DNA of 64,000 bases from Nostoc sp. TCL240-02 (GCF_013343235.1 NZ_CP040094.1:5389001-5453000), one strand, 5' to 3'. Shown: positions 30,338 through 42,415, counted from the stretch's first letter. Notes: a model not told the origin generated them from the letters alone. Made by a program: numbers and translations.

Positions 30338-30386
30338 GGAGTAGTACTAACGATTTCAATACGTTACATCAAAACTGGCAGTTGTT

Positions 30387-30458
30387 GCCGCGCCCCGATC
30401 GCAGAAGCTTACATAATTGTGCAAAAGTTATACACGATGCTTCTACAACTTGCGCGGT
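30387..30458 (+). ncRNA. RNA-D: minimal Y-RNA-like stem
   Basis: Outer stem GCCGCGC (30387-30393) with GCGCGGT (30452-30458), conserved GCCCCGA and AACTTGC, inner stem AGAAGC (30403-30408) with GCTTCT (30439-30444), then TTACATAA. The 30-nt apical part (ATAATTGTGC...) does not match a tRNA or rRNA part that I recognise. It could be the bare scaffold, or a mimic I failed to identify. Confidence 0.65.
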
Positions 30459-30535
30459 GACTTTATCGCCCCGCGTGCAACATCTGCCTCCTTCAATTTT
30501 GAATTTTAGATTGCAATCCAAAATCGTTCGACTGA

Positions 30536-32020
<1,485 letters not shown>

Positions 32021-32035
32021 GTTCTAAAATTATAA

Positions 32036-32078
32036 CAATGCTTATTATTATAAATAGTAAGCATTGATTTTTTTTTAA
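32036..32078 (+). terminator. Strong rho-independent terminator after the Ro-like gene
   Basis: CAATGCTTA (32036-32044) pairs perfectly with TAAGCATTG (32058-32066), followed by A and a run of nine or more T. It lies 16 bp after the stop codon and may also end the convergent Rpn transcript. Confidence 0.88.
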
Positions 32079-32081
32079 ATT

Positions 32082-32909
32082 TTAACCGCTTGTATTTTGT
32101 TCAAGCCAAGCAACTAAATCAGATATATTCGAAAAATCCAAAAATCCTTCTCCTAAGCTTTCCAATTGCTCGGTAGATAATAGTTGGAGACGCTCGATTA
32201 TTAGTGAATCTATCTTACCAAAGCGTCTATTTAAAAGACGTAAAGTATATTTAAACGCTTCCTTTTGTTCTCCCTTTTGCAAAATATGCTGATAAATCAC
32301 TGATTCTTGCATAGTTTCCTCCCGTAATAATTGCAGAATCAAATCTTGCTCAAACTTTAACCCTGCTAAAATCTCAGTATAGGCAGCAGTATTTTGTCTT
32401 GTCTCTATATCTGGAATTTTAGCAATTTCCTGGGCAATCTGGGATAATAACGTTTGGGGTGAATCTGTTTGTGTTAACGGTGCTAAAGGTAATAAAGCTA
32501 GATTGCTAAGAAATAGTGCTGAATCTTGCTCCCACATCCGTATAACTCGATAACGGTGGGTTGTTACTTCACTGACATATTCATTAGTAAAAGCGATCGC
32601 GTCACTTGTCTCTTGTAAGAAAATCACTACTTGTGTGACAGGAATTTGATATTTACGTGTCAATCTAACGTAATAATCTAGCATCCGCAGAGAAATTGGT
32701 TTTTGTGATTTGACAGTAGTTTGAAATTCTAGGTGTAAAATCCGATTTTCTGTTTGCAGAAATGTTACTGAGTCAGCGCGTATGGGTTCGATGCTCAATT
32801 CAGTTTTTAAAATTTCAATTTTTTGCGGTTCTTGATTTAATAACCAACGGGTAAAATCAAGGGGATACTTTTCTGCAAGGATCTTACAAAGGTTATCATA
32901 TTCTGCCAT
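32082..32909 (-). CDS. Rpn family recombination-promoting nuclease/putative transposase
   Basis: 275 residues of the Rpn/PD-(D/E)XK family common in cyanobacteria. The core is ADSVTFLQTENRILHLEFQTTVKS (LEFQT in the nuclease position), LDYYVRLTRKY and VTQVVIFLQ. The C-terminal DUF4351-type tail has LRLLNRRFGKI and LSTEQLESLGEGFLDF. It is the only minus-strand gene in the 28.2-34.9 kb locus and separates the Ro-like gene from RNA-E, as expected of a later insertion. Confidence 0.85.
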   Translation of the reverse strand: MAEYDNLCKILAEKYPLDFTRWLLNQEPQKIEILKTELSIEPIRADSVTFLQTENRILHLEFQTTVKSQKPISLRMLDYYVRLTRKYQIPVTQVVIFLQETSDAIAFTNEYVSEVTTHRYRVIRMWEQDSALFLSNLALLPLAPLTQTDSPQTLLSQIAQEIAKIPDIETRQNTAAYTEILAGLKFEQDLILQLLREETMQESVIYQHILQKGEQKEAFKYTLRLLNRRFGKIDSLIIERLQLLSTEQLESLGEGFLDFSNISDLVAWLEQNTSG

Positions 32910-33078
32910 CTAAAGTATTACACTTGATTTTATTTATTATTTTATATTAGATTGGTTTCTTGGCAGTTTAGCCGTATTACCAGCGTCATCAATGAGAATT
33001 TCAGTAGATTGATGAGCGATCTGAAATGGCAACGATCGCTCTACTCTAAAATTTCTCTTTTCATCTCTTCCAATTTTA

Positions 33079-33100
33079 TGTAGTATGCTGTATTATATTA
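33079..33100 (+). promoter_or_regulatory. TGTAGTAT element before RNA-E
   Basis: TGTAGTAT-GC-TGTATTAT (33079-33096) repeats the operator half-site found at 28206 and 28247, followed by TATATT as a possible -10. This would give RNA-E and the two genes after it their own promoter, under the same regulator. Confidence 0.5.
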
Positions 33101-33106
33101 ATATCC

Positions 33107-33310
33107 TGCGTGCCCCAACTTGTGTGAGCCTACATACTAGTACGAGAGGAAGGTAACACTGCCAAATGCAGTGGGCGTGTGTGAACGGGGAGTGCGAAGA
33201 ACCTGGGAGGTTGGCTTAAAAGTAGCCATCCTTTAAAGAGTGTGTAACAACTCACCAGCAGAGTCCCTCTAGTAACTGAGAACACGCAATGCTCCACCAA
33301 CTTGCACGCA
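33107..33310 (+). ncRNA. RNA-E: Y-RNA-like stem carrying 23S rRNA sarcin-ricin loop and GTPase-centre mimics
   Basis: Outer stem TGCGTGC (33107-33113) with GCACGCA (33304-33310), GCCCCAA and AACTTGC flanks, inner stem GTGAGC with GCTCCAC (one bulged C), then CTACATACT. AGTACGAGAGGA at 33139-33150 is identical to the universally conserved sarcin-ricin loop and closed by TACT/GGTA. 33206-33258 follows 23S helices 42-44 (the L11/thiostrepton region): TTGGCTTA, AAGTAGCCATC, TTTAAAGAG and CTCACC are preserved in order. A GCGTGT/ACACGC stem (33175-33180 with 33282-33287) encloses it. Confidence 0.85.
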
Positions 33311-33394
33311 CATTAATTCGTAATTTGTAATTTAGATTTCATTTCGGTTTCTGGAATTGCATCCATAGCATTCTTTTGAAAATGAGTATTAGTT

Positions 33395-34225
33395 ATGACT
33401 AATATATTTAAGCTAATTAACCAAATTGCGATCGCAGAAGCACAATTATCTGCTACCCAATTCCTTGCACCCTGTGTCAAAGGTGGACGAGTTCGCACAA
33501 GGGTAGCCGGGATGGTTTACACCTTCACGCAAAAGCCTAGTAAATTTGAAGGTTGGGGCATCTTTCAGCCTGTGGATGAGAAGACAGCAACGGTTGTAGA
33601 AGAGGCAGATTTACCCCAAATTGCAGAATACCTGCAACACTTTCCCCAAATACGGCTGCGGTTAGCACACCAATTGCGTAAACAAACTTGGTTAGCATAC
33701 CCCGTAAATGAAGCAGATATGCGTCAACGGTTGAAGGTAGTTAAGCCGATCGCAGTCCACTTAGTTACCGAGGGTATCGCCTTTGAGCAAATCATTGCCC
33801 GATGGAATGGACAGTCTTGCTGGTTTGAGGAAATAGATCGCCGAACCGATCCGGTAATTGTTGAAACTTTGCAATCTGCTGTTAAGCAACTCATTCCTGC
33901 TGAGGAATTACAGTTTAAGGGCATTACTCCAGAAATCCGCACAGTGTATGAATTAGCAACTCGGCGCATTGAGGGATTTACTCAACCCCAACAGGATGAA
34001 AAGCGACTGAGAAAAGCTTTGCAAATGGGCGGCGGTGAATTAAATCAATTCCACGATCGCAGCGACTACTGGACAGTCGATTGGACAACTGCTGATGGTG
34101 TTCGCCATAGTAGTGCGATCGCTAAAGCTGATTTGACTGTTGTTAGTTCTGGTATTTGTCTAAGTGGACGCGATCGCGATTTTGATTTGCAATCTTTAAT
34201 AGGTGTCATGGAACAACAAGAGTAG
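33395..34225 (+). CDS. Unknown protein of the Ro/RNA locus, paired with ThiF-like gene
   Basis: 276 residues, soluble. Recognisable stretches: KGGRVRTRVAGMVYTF near the start, FEGWGIFQPVDEKTA, LRLAHQLRKQTWLAYPVNEAD and, near the end, YWTVDWTTADGVRHSSAI. The KGGR.R and GWG.F elements suggest a beta-rich N-terminal domain. I do not know the family. Its TAG overlaps the region where the ThiF-like gene begins, so they are co-translated, and it follows RNA-E directly. Confidence 0.75.
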   Translation: MTNIFKLINQIAIAEAQLSATQFLAPCVKGGRVRTRVAGMVYTFTQKPSKFEGWGIFQPVDEKTATVVEEADLPQIAEYLQHFPQIRLRLAHQLRKQTWLAYPVNEADMRQRLKVVKPIAVHLVTEGIAFEQIIARWNGQSCWFEEIDRRTDPVIVETLQSAVKQLIPAEELQFKGITPEIRTVYELATRRIEGFTQPQQDEKRLRKALQMGGGELNQFHDRSDYWTVDWTTADGVRHSSAIAKADLTVVSSGICLSGRDRDFDLQSLIGVMEQQE

Positions 34226-34233
34226 TGAGAACA

Positions 34234-34872
34234 ATGAGTATCTTTTTTCACGAACAACTTTACCGCACCAATGTTGTGATGGCAAAGCTGAAAAACTATC
34301 CTATAACCATTTGTGGCGCTGGAGCATTAGGAGCTAATATTACGGAAAACTTAGCTCGCTCTGGTTTTGATAAACTTACCGTGATAGATCGCGATCGCAT
34401 TGAGGAGCGTAACTTATCGACTCAGCCTTACTACCGTTCTGATGTGGGAGCGTTCAAGGCGAAGATTTTGGCGAACAATTTATATCGAGCAATTGGTACT
34501 AAAGTTGATGCCAAAATAAAGGATTTGACACCAGCAAATACAACTCAATTGCTCAAAGACAGCCAGTTAATTGTCGATGTCTTTGACAATAGCGTGGCAC
34601 GTCAAGCAGTGAAAGATTATGCTGAACAATTAAGTATTCCTTGTCTTCATGCTGGACTATCAGCAGATTATGCAGAAGTGATTTGGAATGACGTTTATCG
34701 CGTTCCTTCTGAGGTTAATGATGATGTTTGTGATTATCCGTTGGCGCGAAACCTGGTGATGTTAACTGTTGCTGTGGCGTGTGAGGCGATCGTTTCATTC
34801 ATTGCCACAGCAGAACAACATAACTTCAGCATCACCCAAAAGGATCTGACTGTTCAACCTCTGTTTTTGTAG
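34234..34872 (+). CDS. ThiF/E1-like adenylyltransferase
   Basis: 212 residues, a compact E1/ThiF/MoeB Rossmann protein. Motifs: ICGAGALGANITENLARSG (ATP site), VIDRDRIEERNLSTQPYYR (Asp and Arg/Asn of the adenylation site), VGAFKAKIL (conserved Lys) and IVDVFDNSVARQ. It lacks the CxxC zinc pairs of larger E1s; the only candidate thiol is Cys in DDVCDYPL. It could adenylate a protein C-terminus, perhaps that of the 66-residue protein upstream, or act on RNA-linked substrates. The ATG at 34234 is preferred over GTG 34225. Confidence 0.82.
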   Translation: MSIFFHEQLYRTNVVMAKLKNYPITICGAGALGANITENLARSGFDKLTVIDRDRIEERNLSTQPYYRSDVGAFKAKILANNLYRAIGTKVDAKIKDLTPANTTQLLKDSQLIVDVFDNSVARQAVKDYAEQLSIPCLHAGLSADYAEVIWNDVYRVPSEVNDDVCDYPLARNLVMLTVAVACEAIVSFIATAEQHNFSITQKDLTVQPLFL

Positions 34873-35002
34873 ATTGTGTAGACGCTCTTAGCGGCTTGTC
34901 GTAAATATCGCCCATCATAACATACCAAATTATGCGGATTTAATTAAAGAAGAACTAACAGGCGGTAGCTACTATGCAACCGTCGTCATTCCCAATTCCC
35001 AA

Positions 35003-36001
35003 TTAACTAGCTAGATAGCTGTGTATCTTATCCTTATGTCTTCGTAGAGTACCTAAAGCTTGTTGCTCTATCTGTCGCACTCGTTCTCGACTAATACCCA
35101 TCCGTTGACCAATCTCTGCTAAAGAAAGTTCATTTCCATCTGTTAAACCAAAACGTAAAGTTAATATTTCTCGTTGCTGGTGATTTAATTTTAACAATAA
35201 ATTTTGAATATTTTGTTGAAGAAACTTTTGTTCAGCATATAATTCTGGGGAGAGTCCATTATCCTCCAACATATCTTGTAATTCTATATCTTTGTCTGAG
35301 CCAACTCGTAATTCTAGAGAGATAGGTTGACGTGCCAAAAGTAAATAATCTCGAATTTGTTTTGGATCTAAAGATAGTTCTTCGGCGATATCAACTGCGG
35401 TAGGAGTACGACCTAATTTTTGAGTTAATTCACGTTGAATCCGCTTGATTTTGTTCAGCTTTTCTGTAATATGAATAGGCAAGCGGATAGTACGTCCTTG
35501 TTCGGCGATCGCTCGTGTAATCGCCTGGCGAATCCACCAATAGCCATAGGTTGAAAATTTGTACCCTTTTGTAGGGTCAAATTTCTCAATTCCTCGCTCT
35601 AAACCTAAACTTCCTTCTTGAATTAAATCCAGAAAATCTAGGTTATGTCTTTGATATTTCTTAGCAATAGATACTACGAGTCGCAGGTTAGCTTGAATCA
35701 TTTTCTGCTTGGCTTTATGCCCTTGATGTAGCTGTTGCAGCAGTGATTGTTCGCCGATATCTGTATTTTCAACCCACTCTTGCTGGGTCGGCTGACGTTT
35801 TAATTTAGTAGCTAATTTTTCTTTTATAGCTAGTAAAGCCATCATTTTTTGGACTTGTTTGGCAAAATTAATCTCCTGCTCATGAGTTAATAAAGGTATA
35901 CGTCCAATATCGTGAAGATAAGTACGTACTGTATCAGCAGTATATAAAGGTTTCTCCTTTTTATTACTTTCTTCTAGATACTGATAAGATAGATTATTCA
36001 T
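35003..36001 (-). CDS. RNA polymerase sigma factor, group 2 (sigma-70 family)
   Basis: ATG at 36001 (MNNLSYQYLEESNK) is preferred; the open frame begins 23 codons earlier. Region 1.2 has DTVRTYLHDIGRIPLLTHEQE. Region 2 has NLRLVVSIAKKYQ, LDLIQEGSLGLERGIEKFDP and YKFSTYGYWWIRQAI. Region 4.2 has LSLAEIGQRMGISRERVRQIE. There is no region 1.1, so this is a non-essential group 2 factor of the kind cyanobacteria use for nutrient and stress responses. It is a single-gene unit. Confidence 0.93.
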   Translation of the reverse strand: MNNLSYQYLEESNKKEKPLYTADTVRTYLHDIGRIPLLTHEQEINFAKQVQKMMALLAIKEKLATKLKRQPTQQEWVENTDIGEQSLLQQLHQGHKAKQKMIQANLRLVVSIAKKYQRHNLDFLDLIQEGSLGLERGIEKFDPTKGYKFSTYGYWWIRQAITRAIAEQGRTIRLPIHITEKLNKIKRIQRELTQKLGRTPTAVDIAEELSLDPKQIRDYLLLARQPISLELRVGSDKDIELQDMLEDNGLSPELYAEQKFLQQNIQNLLLKLNHQQREILTLRFGLTDGNELSLAEIGQRMGISRERVRQIEQQALGTLRRHKDKIHSYLAS

Positions 36002-36070
36002 AGTTATTTGAACCTTCAAAAATACTTGTTGGTTTAGAGGATGTTTGAAAATTCCTCTTGGCAGGAGCAA

Positions 36071-36348
36071 AACATTTTAGTTATTGCCACGAATCATTAT
36101 TTTGTTAAAACTAATATTTTTCAAGTTAATAGCTTGATGTTACAGGAGCTTGTCAAAGAATTGAAAAAGTTATGTCTGTCGAAATTCTAGTCCGTTCTGA
36201 AGCAGGAGTAATACCTCTACTAAGTGCTTCTGTAATGAGTTTTGCAGCACTGGAGACAATGGATTATGCCTTAATTGCACTTTTGCGATCGCAGAATTAC
36301 TGCTTTGTTTTTATACTTTAAAAAACTGCGATCGCTTTTGATTAATCC
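36071..36348. other. Spacer upstream of the sigma factor
   Basis: Nothing convincing is encoded. A plus-strand frame of 49 codons from ATG 36172 lacks a clear ribosome binding site and family resemblance. Confidence 0.4.
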
Positions 36349-36624
36349 TTACACAGATTTTGACCTTTTTCTAGTAAGCAAACTAGTCATACTTAATCCA
36401 GTGGCCAACAACCCTAATAGTCCTAGTCCGTTCAAAATCGGGTAGATTCCCTGTAAACCCAAGATTTCACCACGATGAATCGAAAGTAGTATACTACGTG
36501 GAACTCCAATGTTAGCTGATCACTCACCTACCAAGGTAGCTGCAAAACCAGTTAATAATGTTACAGCAAGTGGTAAAGCCAAAATAATCGCCAGAGTCCG
36601 GTGGTATTTGCGAAATGAACGCAT
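36349..36624 (-). pseudogene. Small membrane protein gene with in-frame TGA (PepSY-associated TM-like)
   Basis: ATG 36624 begins MRSFRKYHRTLAIILALPLAV, a basic start plus membrane helix typical of PepSY-associated proteins. TGA at 36520-36522 stops it after 34 codons, where GE-stop-SANIG suggests a lost Trp. The same frame continues to TAA at 36349 through IHRGEILGLQGIYPILNG and a second helix (LGLLGLLATGLSM). The single-base nature makes it a recent pseudogene or a sequence error. Confidence 0.6.
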
Positions 36625-36760
36625 TCTCCAAAATCTCCAGTGGAAACTATAGCAGTTTGCAATTTGATAAGAAACAGAACTATTTGTCTCAAAGCCAGAT
36701 ATAAAAACTATTTTTCTACTGTCTTTTATTTTTTGGCTCCTGCTCTATGTTAGTTTTCCC

Positions 36761-37186
36761 TCACTTTTTGGAAACAGTGGCGATGTTTGTCTCAAGTGTT
36801 TGTAACCCCTTAAGAGATTTCGCTTTATCTTTTGCTTTCAGTGTCCCCTTCACCTGGGTCGCAGCATCTTCGATGGTATTATAGGTTTTTGAAGATTTAG
36901 TTTTGACACCATCTTCAACTTTAGACCAAGAGTCTTCAAACTTATTAAATTCCTGTTGAGCTTTGTCAAAGTTTCCGGCTTGCACCGCAGTTTTTGTATT
37001 TGTAACGACACCGGCCAAAGTATCAAAACCTCCCTGCGTAGCACTAGGGGTTTTTGATACTGTTGCCGCCTTAGTGGTTTCTGTAGTAGCAGGAGTCTGG
37101 GTAGTGGATTTTTGATCGCTGTTGCATCCTACCAAGGTCAGTAAGCTAATTGCAGTAACAGGGATGATGTAGATTAAGCGTTTCAT
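36761..37186 (-). CDS. Lipoprotein, unknown function
   Basis: ATG at 37186 (MKRLIYIIPVTAISL) with AGAGGT upstream gives a signal ending in LVGC, so it is a predicted lipoprotein. A Thr/Lys-rich linker precedes about 85 residues of helix (FDTLAGVVTNTKTAVQAG...KAQQEFNKFEDSWSKVEDGVK), which looks like a small four-helix or hemophore-like fold. Family not recognised with certainty. The C-terminal Lys-rich helix KGTLKAKDKAKSLKG is notable. Confidence 0.75.
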   Translation of the reverse strand: MKRLIYIIPVTAISLLTLVGCNSDQKSTTQTPATTETTKAATVSKTPSATQGGFDTLAGVVTNTKTAVQAGNFDKAQQEFNKFEDSWSKVEDGVKTKSSKTYNTIEDAATQVKGTLKAKDKAKSLKGLQTLETNIATVSKK

Positions 37187-37489
37187 AAGACCTCTTGAAT
37201 AATGATAATTAGCCAAGTAATGGCGGTATCAGCTACTATATCAGCTAAAGTTGCTGGAGACGTAGGAAGATTTTATGCAAGTTTTCTCTCTGTAAATACT
37301 AAAATTTTTTATTGGTACGATTGTATCAAGGCTGTTTTTCTATATTAATTTGGAATTAATACTCATCATTTTTGATGAGTAACTAAGGTATTATTTATTA
37401 CTTTATTTATGATTAAAAAAGAATGTAGAATTCAGAATTAATTAGTGGGGGACTTAAACTCACATATTTATCGGCTACTCGTACAGAAT

Positions 37490-40400
37490 TCAGACTGAAC
37501 TCTTTCTTGTTAAAAAGTCTTGCATAGAGTTGACAAATTCTTTTAACTCTAAAACTAAGTTAGTAGCATCTCTAAGCTCTTGCTCGTAAGCTAACTTTTC
37601 TAGTTTGTCAGCTACTAGATACATAGCTGTGGCTCCAACATTGGCACTAGCACCTTTAAGGTGATGAGCTTCTCGCGCAATTTGGCCAAAGTCATCAGAT
37701 GCGATCGCTGCAATGATGGTCTCTAAACGGGGTTTAACATCTTCAAGGTATATTTGCAATAGATTTAATTCAAATTCTCCATCATTTTCCGATATCCGAT
37801 GCAAGTGTTCCCAATCAATTGCTAGGTCAATTTTGTCGTTGTTTGTGGTAGAAACTGTCTGTTCATCAACAACTGGCTCTTGTTTTGAGCGGATAACACT
37901 TGTCCAATGCTCTAGAGTGGCAGCCAATTTTTCTTTAAACACTGGCTTACTCAGATAGTCATCCATTCCTGCATTGAGACACATTTGTTTGTCTTCTTTC
38001 ATCGCATTAGCCGTCATCGCAATTACCACAGGACGACGACGCAGAGCAAAAGCGTCTTCTTGCCAACGATGAATTTCTTTTGTGGTTTCTAAACCGTCAA
38101 GAATTGGCATTTGGCAATCCATTAGAATCAAATCATAAGGAATTTTTTCTAATAGCTGCAAAACTTCCTCTCCATTGGCAGCAACATCGGCTTTGTAGCC
38201 TAAACTCTGAAGTTGCTTCAGGGCGACTTTTTGATTCACCAAATTATCTTCAGCTAAGAGAATTCTTAACTGGAATTGAGTAGAGGGGTTAGGGGCAGAG
38301 GAAGTAAGAATGCTGGAAGTTTCTGTACTTGAGATTTTTGTAGTAGCCTCTAGCCTTCTTCCTTTAGACCCTTCTTCTGGTTGAGGCTGAGTTTTTAGAA
38401 TAGTCATAATGGTATCAAGGAGTCGAGAGGGCTTAACGGGTTTGACTAAATAAGCAGCAAATCCTATTTTTAGCGCTCGTTGCAATTGGGTGCGTTGATT
38501 AATAGAGGTGAGTATAATCAAAGGTATCTTAGCAATTGCAGAATTGGCTTTAATTTGTTCTTCTAAAGTTATGCCAGAAGTTTGAGCCATTTGCATATCA
38601 ACCAAGACGACATCATAAGAATTACCACACTCACAAGCTTCCTGAATAGCTTCGAGGGCAGCAGCAATACTGTCAGCTTGATCTACCTGCATTCCCCAAC
38701 CGGTAGCTTGATGATAGATAATTTTGCAATTAGTAGCATTACTATCTACTACTAACAAGCGGCGATTGTTCAAAAATCCGGGTTCGCTCTTGACCTTCGT
38801 GTAATGTGTCGCAGGCAAGAAGCTATCGGAGTTTGGCAAAATAGGTTCAAGTTGTTTGGCAAAAGGCACCTCAAACCAAAACTTAGATCCTTTTCCCCTC
38901 TGACTTTCCAGCCCAATGACTCCTCCCATCAAAGTCACCAGTTGTTTGCAAATAGCTAATCCTAAACCGGTACCACCATACTTGCGAGTGGTAGAAGCAT
39001 CCACTTGGGTAAATGGCGTAAAGATTTTGTGTTGCTCTTCAGGGCTAATGCCAAGACCTGTATCTGTAATGGCAAAATAGATGGTGGCTGTTGTGGAGGA
39101 AAGGGATGGCTTTGCCAAAGGCGATCGCAATTCTACTTGCACTACGACTTCACCAACGTTAGTGAACTTAATAGCGTTGCTAATTAGGTTCATCAGAATT
39201 TGCCGTAACCTACTAGCATCGCCTTTGAGGTAAATAGGGACGTTGTTATAAAGTAGTGCAGCAATTTCTAATCCCTTACTATGGGCTGATGGAGCTAATA
39301 ATCCCACCACTTCTTCAACACAAGTGGATAGGTTAAAATCTAGAGTTTCGAGAGCCATTTCTCCAGCCTCAAGTTTGGAAAGATCCAAAATCTCGTTGAT
39401 TAAACTTAAAAGGGCATCTCCACTAATTCGAATTGTTTCAATAAAATCTCGTTGTTCTGGATTTAAGGGAGTATCTAAAACCAAACTGGTCATCCCCAAG
39501 ACAGCATTCATGGGAGTGCGAATTTCATGACTCATATTTGCCAAAAAAGCACTTTTAGTCTGAGAAGCTAATTCCGCTTGTTGACGGGCAATTTCAAGTT
39601 CTTCTCGCTGACGAGTTTCTGCTTTTAAAAGTTGAGCTTGGGCTAAAGCAATGCCTACTTGGTCAGCTATTTGCCGCAAGAGATGAGTTTCAAAACTAGA
39701 CCATTGGTGAGAATCATCACACTGATGGACTATGAGCAAACCGCGAAGTTCTTCTTTGACCAAAATAGGTACAACAAAGTTGACTTTGACCCCAAACTGT
39801 TGGATTAATTTCAGGTCACTTTGTTGGACTTCGAGTAAATCTAACTCAGCCAGTCCTAACATCTCTCCTTGACGGTACTTTTGTAGATAGTACTGTTGCA
39901 GGTATTCTGCTCGTAAGTAAGGGGCGGTGATATTTTGATCTTTGATTTCTGGTAAGCCAGAAATTACTGCTTCAACAACGGTGGTTGCAGACTCATCTGG
40001 GAAAAGCTGATAGATCAAAACTCGGTCAGTTTGGAGAATCTTTTGCACTTCCTTGACAGTGATTTCGAGAATTTCTTCAATTTGCAAAGATTGGCGAATT
40101 TTAAGGGTGATTTCGGTAAAAAGTTGCGATCGCAAGTTTTGGCGTTGTAATTCCTCTTCAGCCCGCTTACGCTGAATAAATTGGCCCACTTGCTCACCAA
40201 TAGAATTCATCGTGTTGATTAAATCTTGGTCAAGAGGTTTAATTTCACGATTGAAGCAGGTAATCACGCCCAGAATTTTGTTACCAGTCCGAATTGGAAA
40301 ACCGAAAGCTGTGTGCAATCCTACTTGAGCCGCAATTTCAAAATGAGGAAAATTCAAATCCGTGACAACATCAGTTAGCCAAACAGGTTCAGAACTAGCC

Positions 40401-42220
40401 CAAACACGTCCAGGTAGTCCAATTCCTTCTATAAAAGTGGTTTGCCGCTTCAGTGCTTCAAATTCTTGCACTTCAAGAGATGCTTTATACCAGATGGAAA
40501 GAAAACGCAGCACATTTGCTTGCCGATCGACCATCCAAATTTCACCTAAATCCCATCCTAAACTCTCGCAGATTCCTTGCAGGATTCGGGGGTTAGCCTC
40601 GTTGATTGTGGTAGACTCTGCCAAAACGCGGGTTACAGTATATTGTGCAGTTAAATGCTGTTGTACTCGTTTACTATCTGTGATGTCAGTACCAGTGCCA
40701 ACAATGTATTCCACCGCTCCTTCATAGTTTTTTAAGAAGGTATTCGACCAAGCAATAAGTCGGCGACTGCCATCCTTCATTACCCAATGGTTCTCATGCT
40801 CCAGAAAGCCTCTACCAGTTAGCAATTCCTCAAAAACTGCTTTAACTGAATCCACTTCTTCAGGAAGTAGGAACAAGTTCCAGAAATACCTACCCCTCAC
40901 CTCATCGAAGGAGTAACCTGTTATTTGCTCACAAGCTTGATTGAAACGAACAACTCGCCCTTGAGAATCGAGAACTATTACTAATGCACTGGCTGTATGA
41001 AGGACTGCTGAGATAAAGTTACGTTCTTGATTTAAGCTTTCTTCTGCTCTTTTGCGCTCTGTTACCTCATGATAAATGAAGTAGTAAACTACAGTCAGAA
41101 CGATAAAACTTAGGCAAATAGCGATCGCAATTGTCACAGTTGTTTTGCGAGTCCAAGCTTTTGCTGTTTTTGAAAGTTTCTGATGCCGCTCCCTTTCCTC
41201 GTTCTCTATCTCATTGATCTCTTTGCGGATATCATCCATGAGATTTTGACTTTTATTTGTCAGTACTACCTGCAACGCCGTCTCTGCTCCCTTTTTTTGG
41301 CGTAAGTTGATAGTCTGGTTTAGTTCAGTAAGTTTATCTACAATTAGAACTTCAAGCGTTGCAATCTGCTTTTGTTGGTTTGGTTTATCTGTGCTTAAAT
41401 TCTTTAGTTTGGCAATTTCTTGATCGACATTAGCAAGTGATTCTTGATAGGGTTTTAGATAAGTTTGTTTTCCAGTAATAATGTAACTACGTTGCCCAAT
41501 CTCCGCATCATTTATTTGAGATAGTAGCTGTTCTAAACTGTTATTTTTTTGATAAGTATTTTTTATGGCACTGCGGTTGTGAGTAGATACTGTTGTATTT
41601 TGATAGGAAACCACACCAATCAAAACTAAAATTACCGAAGCTATACCAAAACCTGCTGCAATCTTTTTGAAAAATTGTTTGCTTACCTTCTGCACCTGTT
41701 TACTTTTATTGTTAAAAAGTAGTAAGCTTGCTAAATTTCGGCGCAATTCCAGTTGCTTGATAACTTGACGACCTAATATTCGTAATGCCTCTATCTGCTC
41801 TGGAGTAAGTTCTCGTGGTACGTAATCAATTACACACAAAGTTCCTAGAGCATATCCTTCAGGGTTAGTCAGAGGTACACCAGCATAAAATCGAATATTT
41901 GGGTCAGATGTAACCAGTGGGTTGGTGGCGAACCTTTCGTCATCTGTTGTATCAGGTACAACAAAAACGTCAGGCTGTAAAATAGCATGACTACAGAATG
42001 CAAAATCTCGATGTGTTTCTAGGGTATCTAAACCGACTTTTGACTTGAACCACTGGCGATTTGTATCAATTAAGCTAATTAAGGCAATAGGAGTCTGGCA
42101 AATATACGAGGCTAAACGAGTGAGATCATCAAAGGCAGCTTCAGATGGTGTATCGAGAATTTTATACTCCAAAAGTGTCTCGATTCTCTGTACTTCGTTA
42201 TTAGGTAATGGTGCTTTCAT
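37490..42220 (-). CDS. Hybrid sensor histidine kinase: GAF-CHASE3-PAS-GAF-GAF-HisKA-HATPase-REC-REC-HPt
   Basis: 1576 residues. N-terminal GAF (15-165), membrane helix (about 190-210), CHASE3-like periplasmic helices (about 215-370), second membrane helix, PAS (400-520), GAF (540-690), GAF (720-880), coiled coil, His[17 protein letters not shown] (His 898), HATPase, a degenerate REC, a full REC with [13 protein letters not shown] (Asp 1368) and a C-terminal HPt with AHHLKGAS (His 1519). It is a complete phosphorelay in one protein, probably ending on an unlinked regulator. The signal is unknown. Confidence 0.92.
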   Translation of the reverse strand: MKAPLPNNEVQRIETLLEYKILDTPSEAAFDDLTRLASYICQTPIALISLIDTNRQWFKSKVGLDTLETHRDFAFCSHAILQPDVFVVPDTTDDERFATNPLVTSDPNIRFYAGVPLTNPEGYALGTLCVIDYVPRELTPEQIEALRILGRQVIKQLELRRNLASLLLFNNKSKQVQKVSKQFFKKIAAGFGIASVILVLIGVVSYQNTTVSTHNRSAIKNTYQKNNSLEQLLSQINDAEIGQRSYIITGKQTYLKPYQESLANVDQEIAKLKNLSTDKPNQQKQIATLEVLIVDKLTELNQTINLRQKKGAETALQVVLTNKSQNLMDDIRKEINEIENEERERHQKLSKTAKAWTRKTTVTIAIAICLSFIVLTVVYYFIYHEVTERKRAEESLNQERNFISAVLHTASALVIVLDSQGRVVRFNQACEQITGYSFDEVRGRYFWNLFLLPEEVDSVKAVFEELLTGRGFLEHENHWVMKDGSRRLIAWSNTFLKNYEGAVEYIVGTGTDITDSKRVQQHLTAQYTVTRVLAESTTINEANPRILQGICESLGWDLGEIWMVDRQANVLRFLSIWYKASLEVQEFEALKRQTTFIEGIGLPGRVWASSEPVWLTDVVTDLNFPHFEIAAQVGLHTAFGFPIRTGNKILGVITCFNREIKPLDQDLINTMNSIGEQVGQFIQRKRAEEELQRQNLRSQLFTEITLKIRQSLQIEEILEITVKEVQKILQTDRVLIYQLFPDESATTVVEAVISGLPEIKDQNITAPYLRAEYLQQYYLQKYRQGEMLGLAELDLLEVQQSDLKLIQQFGVKVNFVVPILVKEELRGLLIVHQCDDSHQWSSFETHLLRQIADQVGIALAQAQLLKAETRQREELEIARQQAELASQTKSAFLANMSHEIRTPMNAVLGMTSLVLDTPLNPEQRDFIETIRISGDALLSLINEILDLSKLEAGEMALETLDFNLSTCVEEVVGLLAPSAHSKGLEIAALLYNNVPIYLKGDASRLRQILMNLISNAIKFTNVGEVVVQVELRSPLAKPSLSSTTATIYFAITDTGLGISPEEQHKIFTPFTQVDASTTRKYGGTGLGLAICKQLVTLMGGVIGLESQRGKGSKFWFEVPFAKQLEPILPNSDSFLPATHYTKVKSEPGFLNNRRLLVVDSNATNCKIIYHQATGWGMQVDQADSIAAALEAIQEACECGNSYDVVLVDMQMAQTSGITLEEQIKANSAIAKIPLIILTSINQRTQLQRALKIGFAAYLVKPVKPSRLLDTIMTILKTQPQPEEGSKGRRLEATTKISSTETSSILTSSAPNPSTQFQLRILLAEDNLVNQKVALKQLQSLGYKADVAANGEEVLQLLEKIPYDLILMDCQMPILDGLETTKEIHRWQEDAFALRRRPVVIAMTANAMKEDKQMCLNAGMDDYLSKPVFKEKLAATLEHWTSVIRSKQEPVVDEQTVSTTNNDKIDLAIDWEHLHRISENDGEFELNLLQIYLEDVKPRLETIIAAIASDDFGQIAREAHHLKGASANVGATAMYLVADKLEKLAYEQELRDATNLVLELKEFVNSMQDFLTRKSSV

Positions 42221-42234
42221 CCTTAAGCCTTATC

Positions 42235-42415
42235 TATATTCTGAGAGCAGAGGGGCAGGGGGCAGAGAGCAGAGGAGCAGGGGGAGAAGAAAAAATTAAC
42301 TCTTTCCCCCCTTTATTTAGTGCTGAGTTTAGGAGTTAGGAGTTAGGAATCAGAATTTAGTATTTTTCCCCTGCTCCCCCTGCCCCTCTGCCTCTTCCCA
42401 TGCCCAATGCCCAGG
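42235..42415. repeat. Low-complexity purine/pyrimidine repeats upstream of the hybrid kinase
   Basis: Units such as GAGCAGAGGGGCAGGG, GGAGTTAGGAGTTAGG and CCCCTGCTCCCCCTGCC, a mixed short-repeat region typical of spacers in this genome. No gene is present. Confidence 0.7.

Noticed and set aside
33107..33310. Fragment of a 23S rRNA gene
   Set aside because: Two separate 23S elements are joined without the intervening rRNA and are enclosed by stems seen in the other RNAs of the locus.
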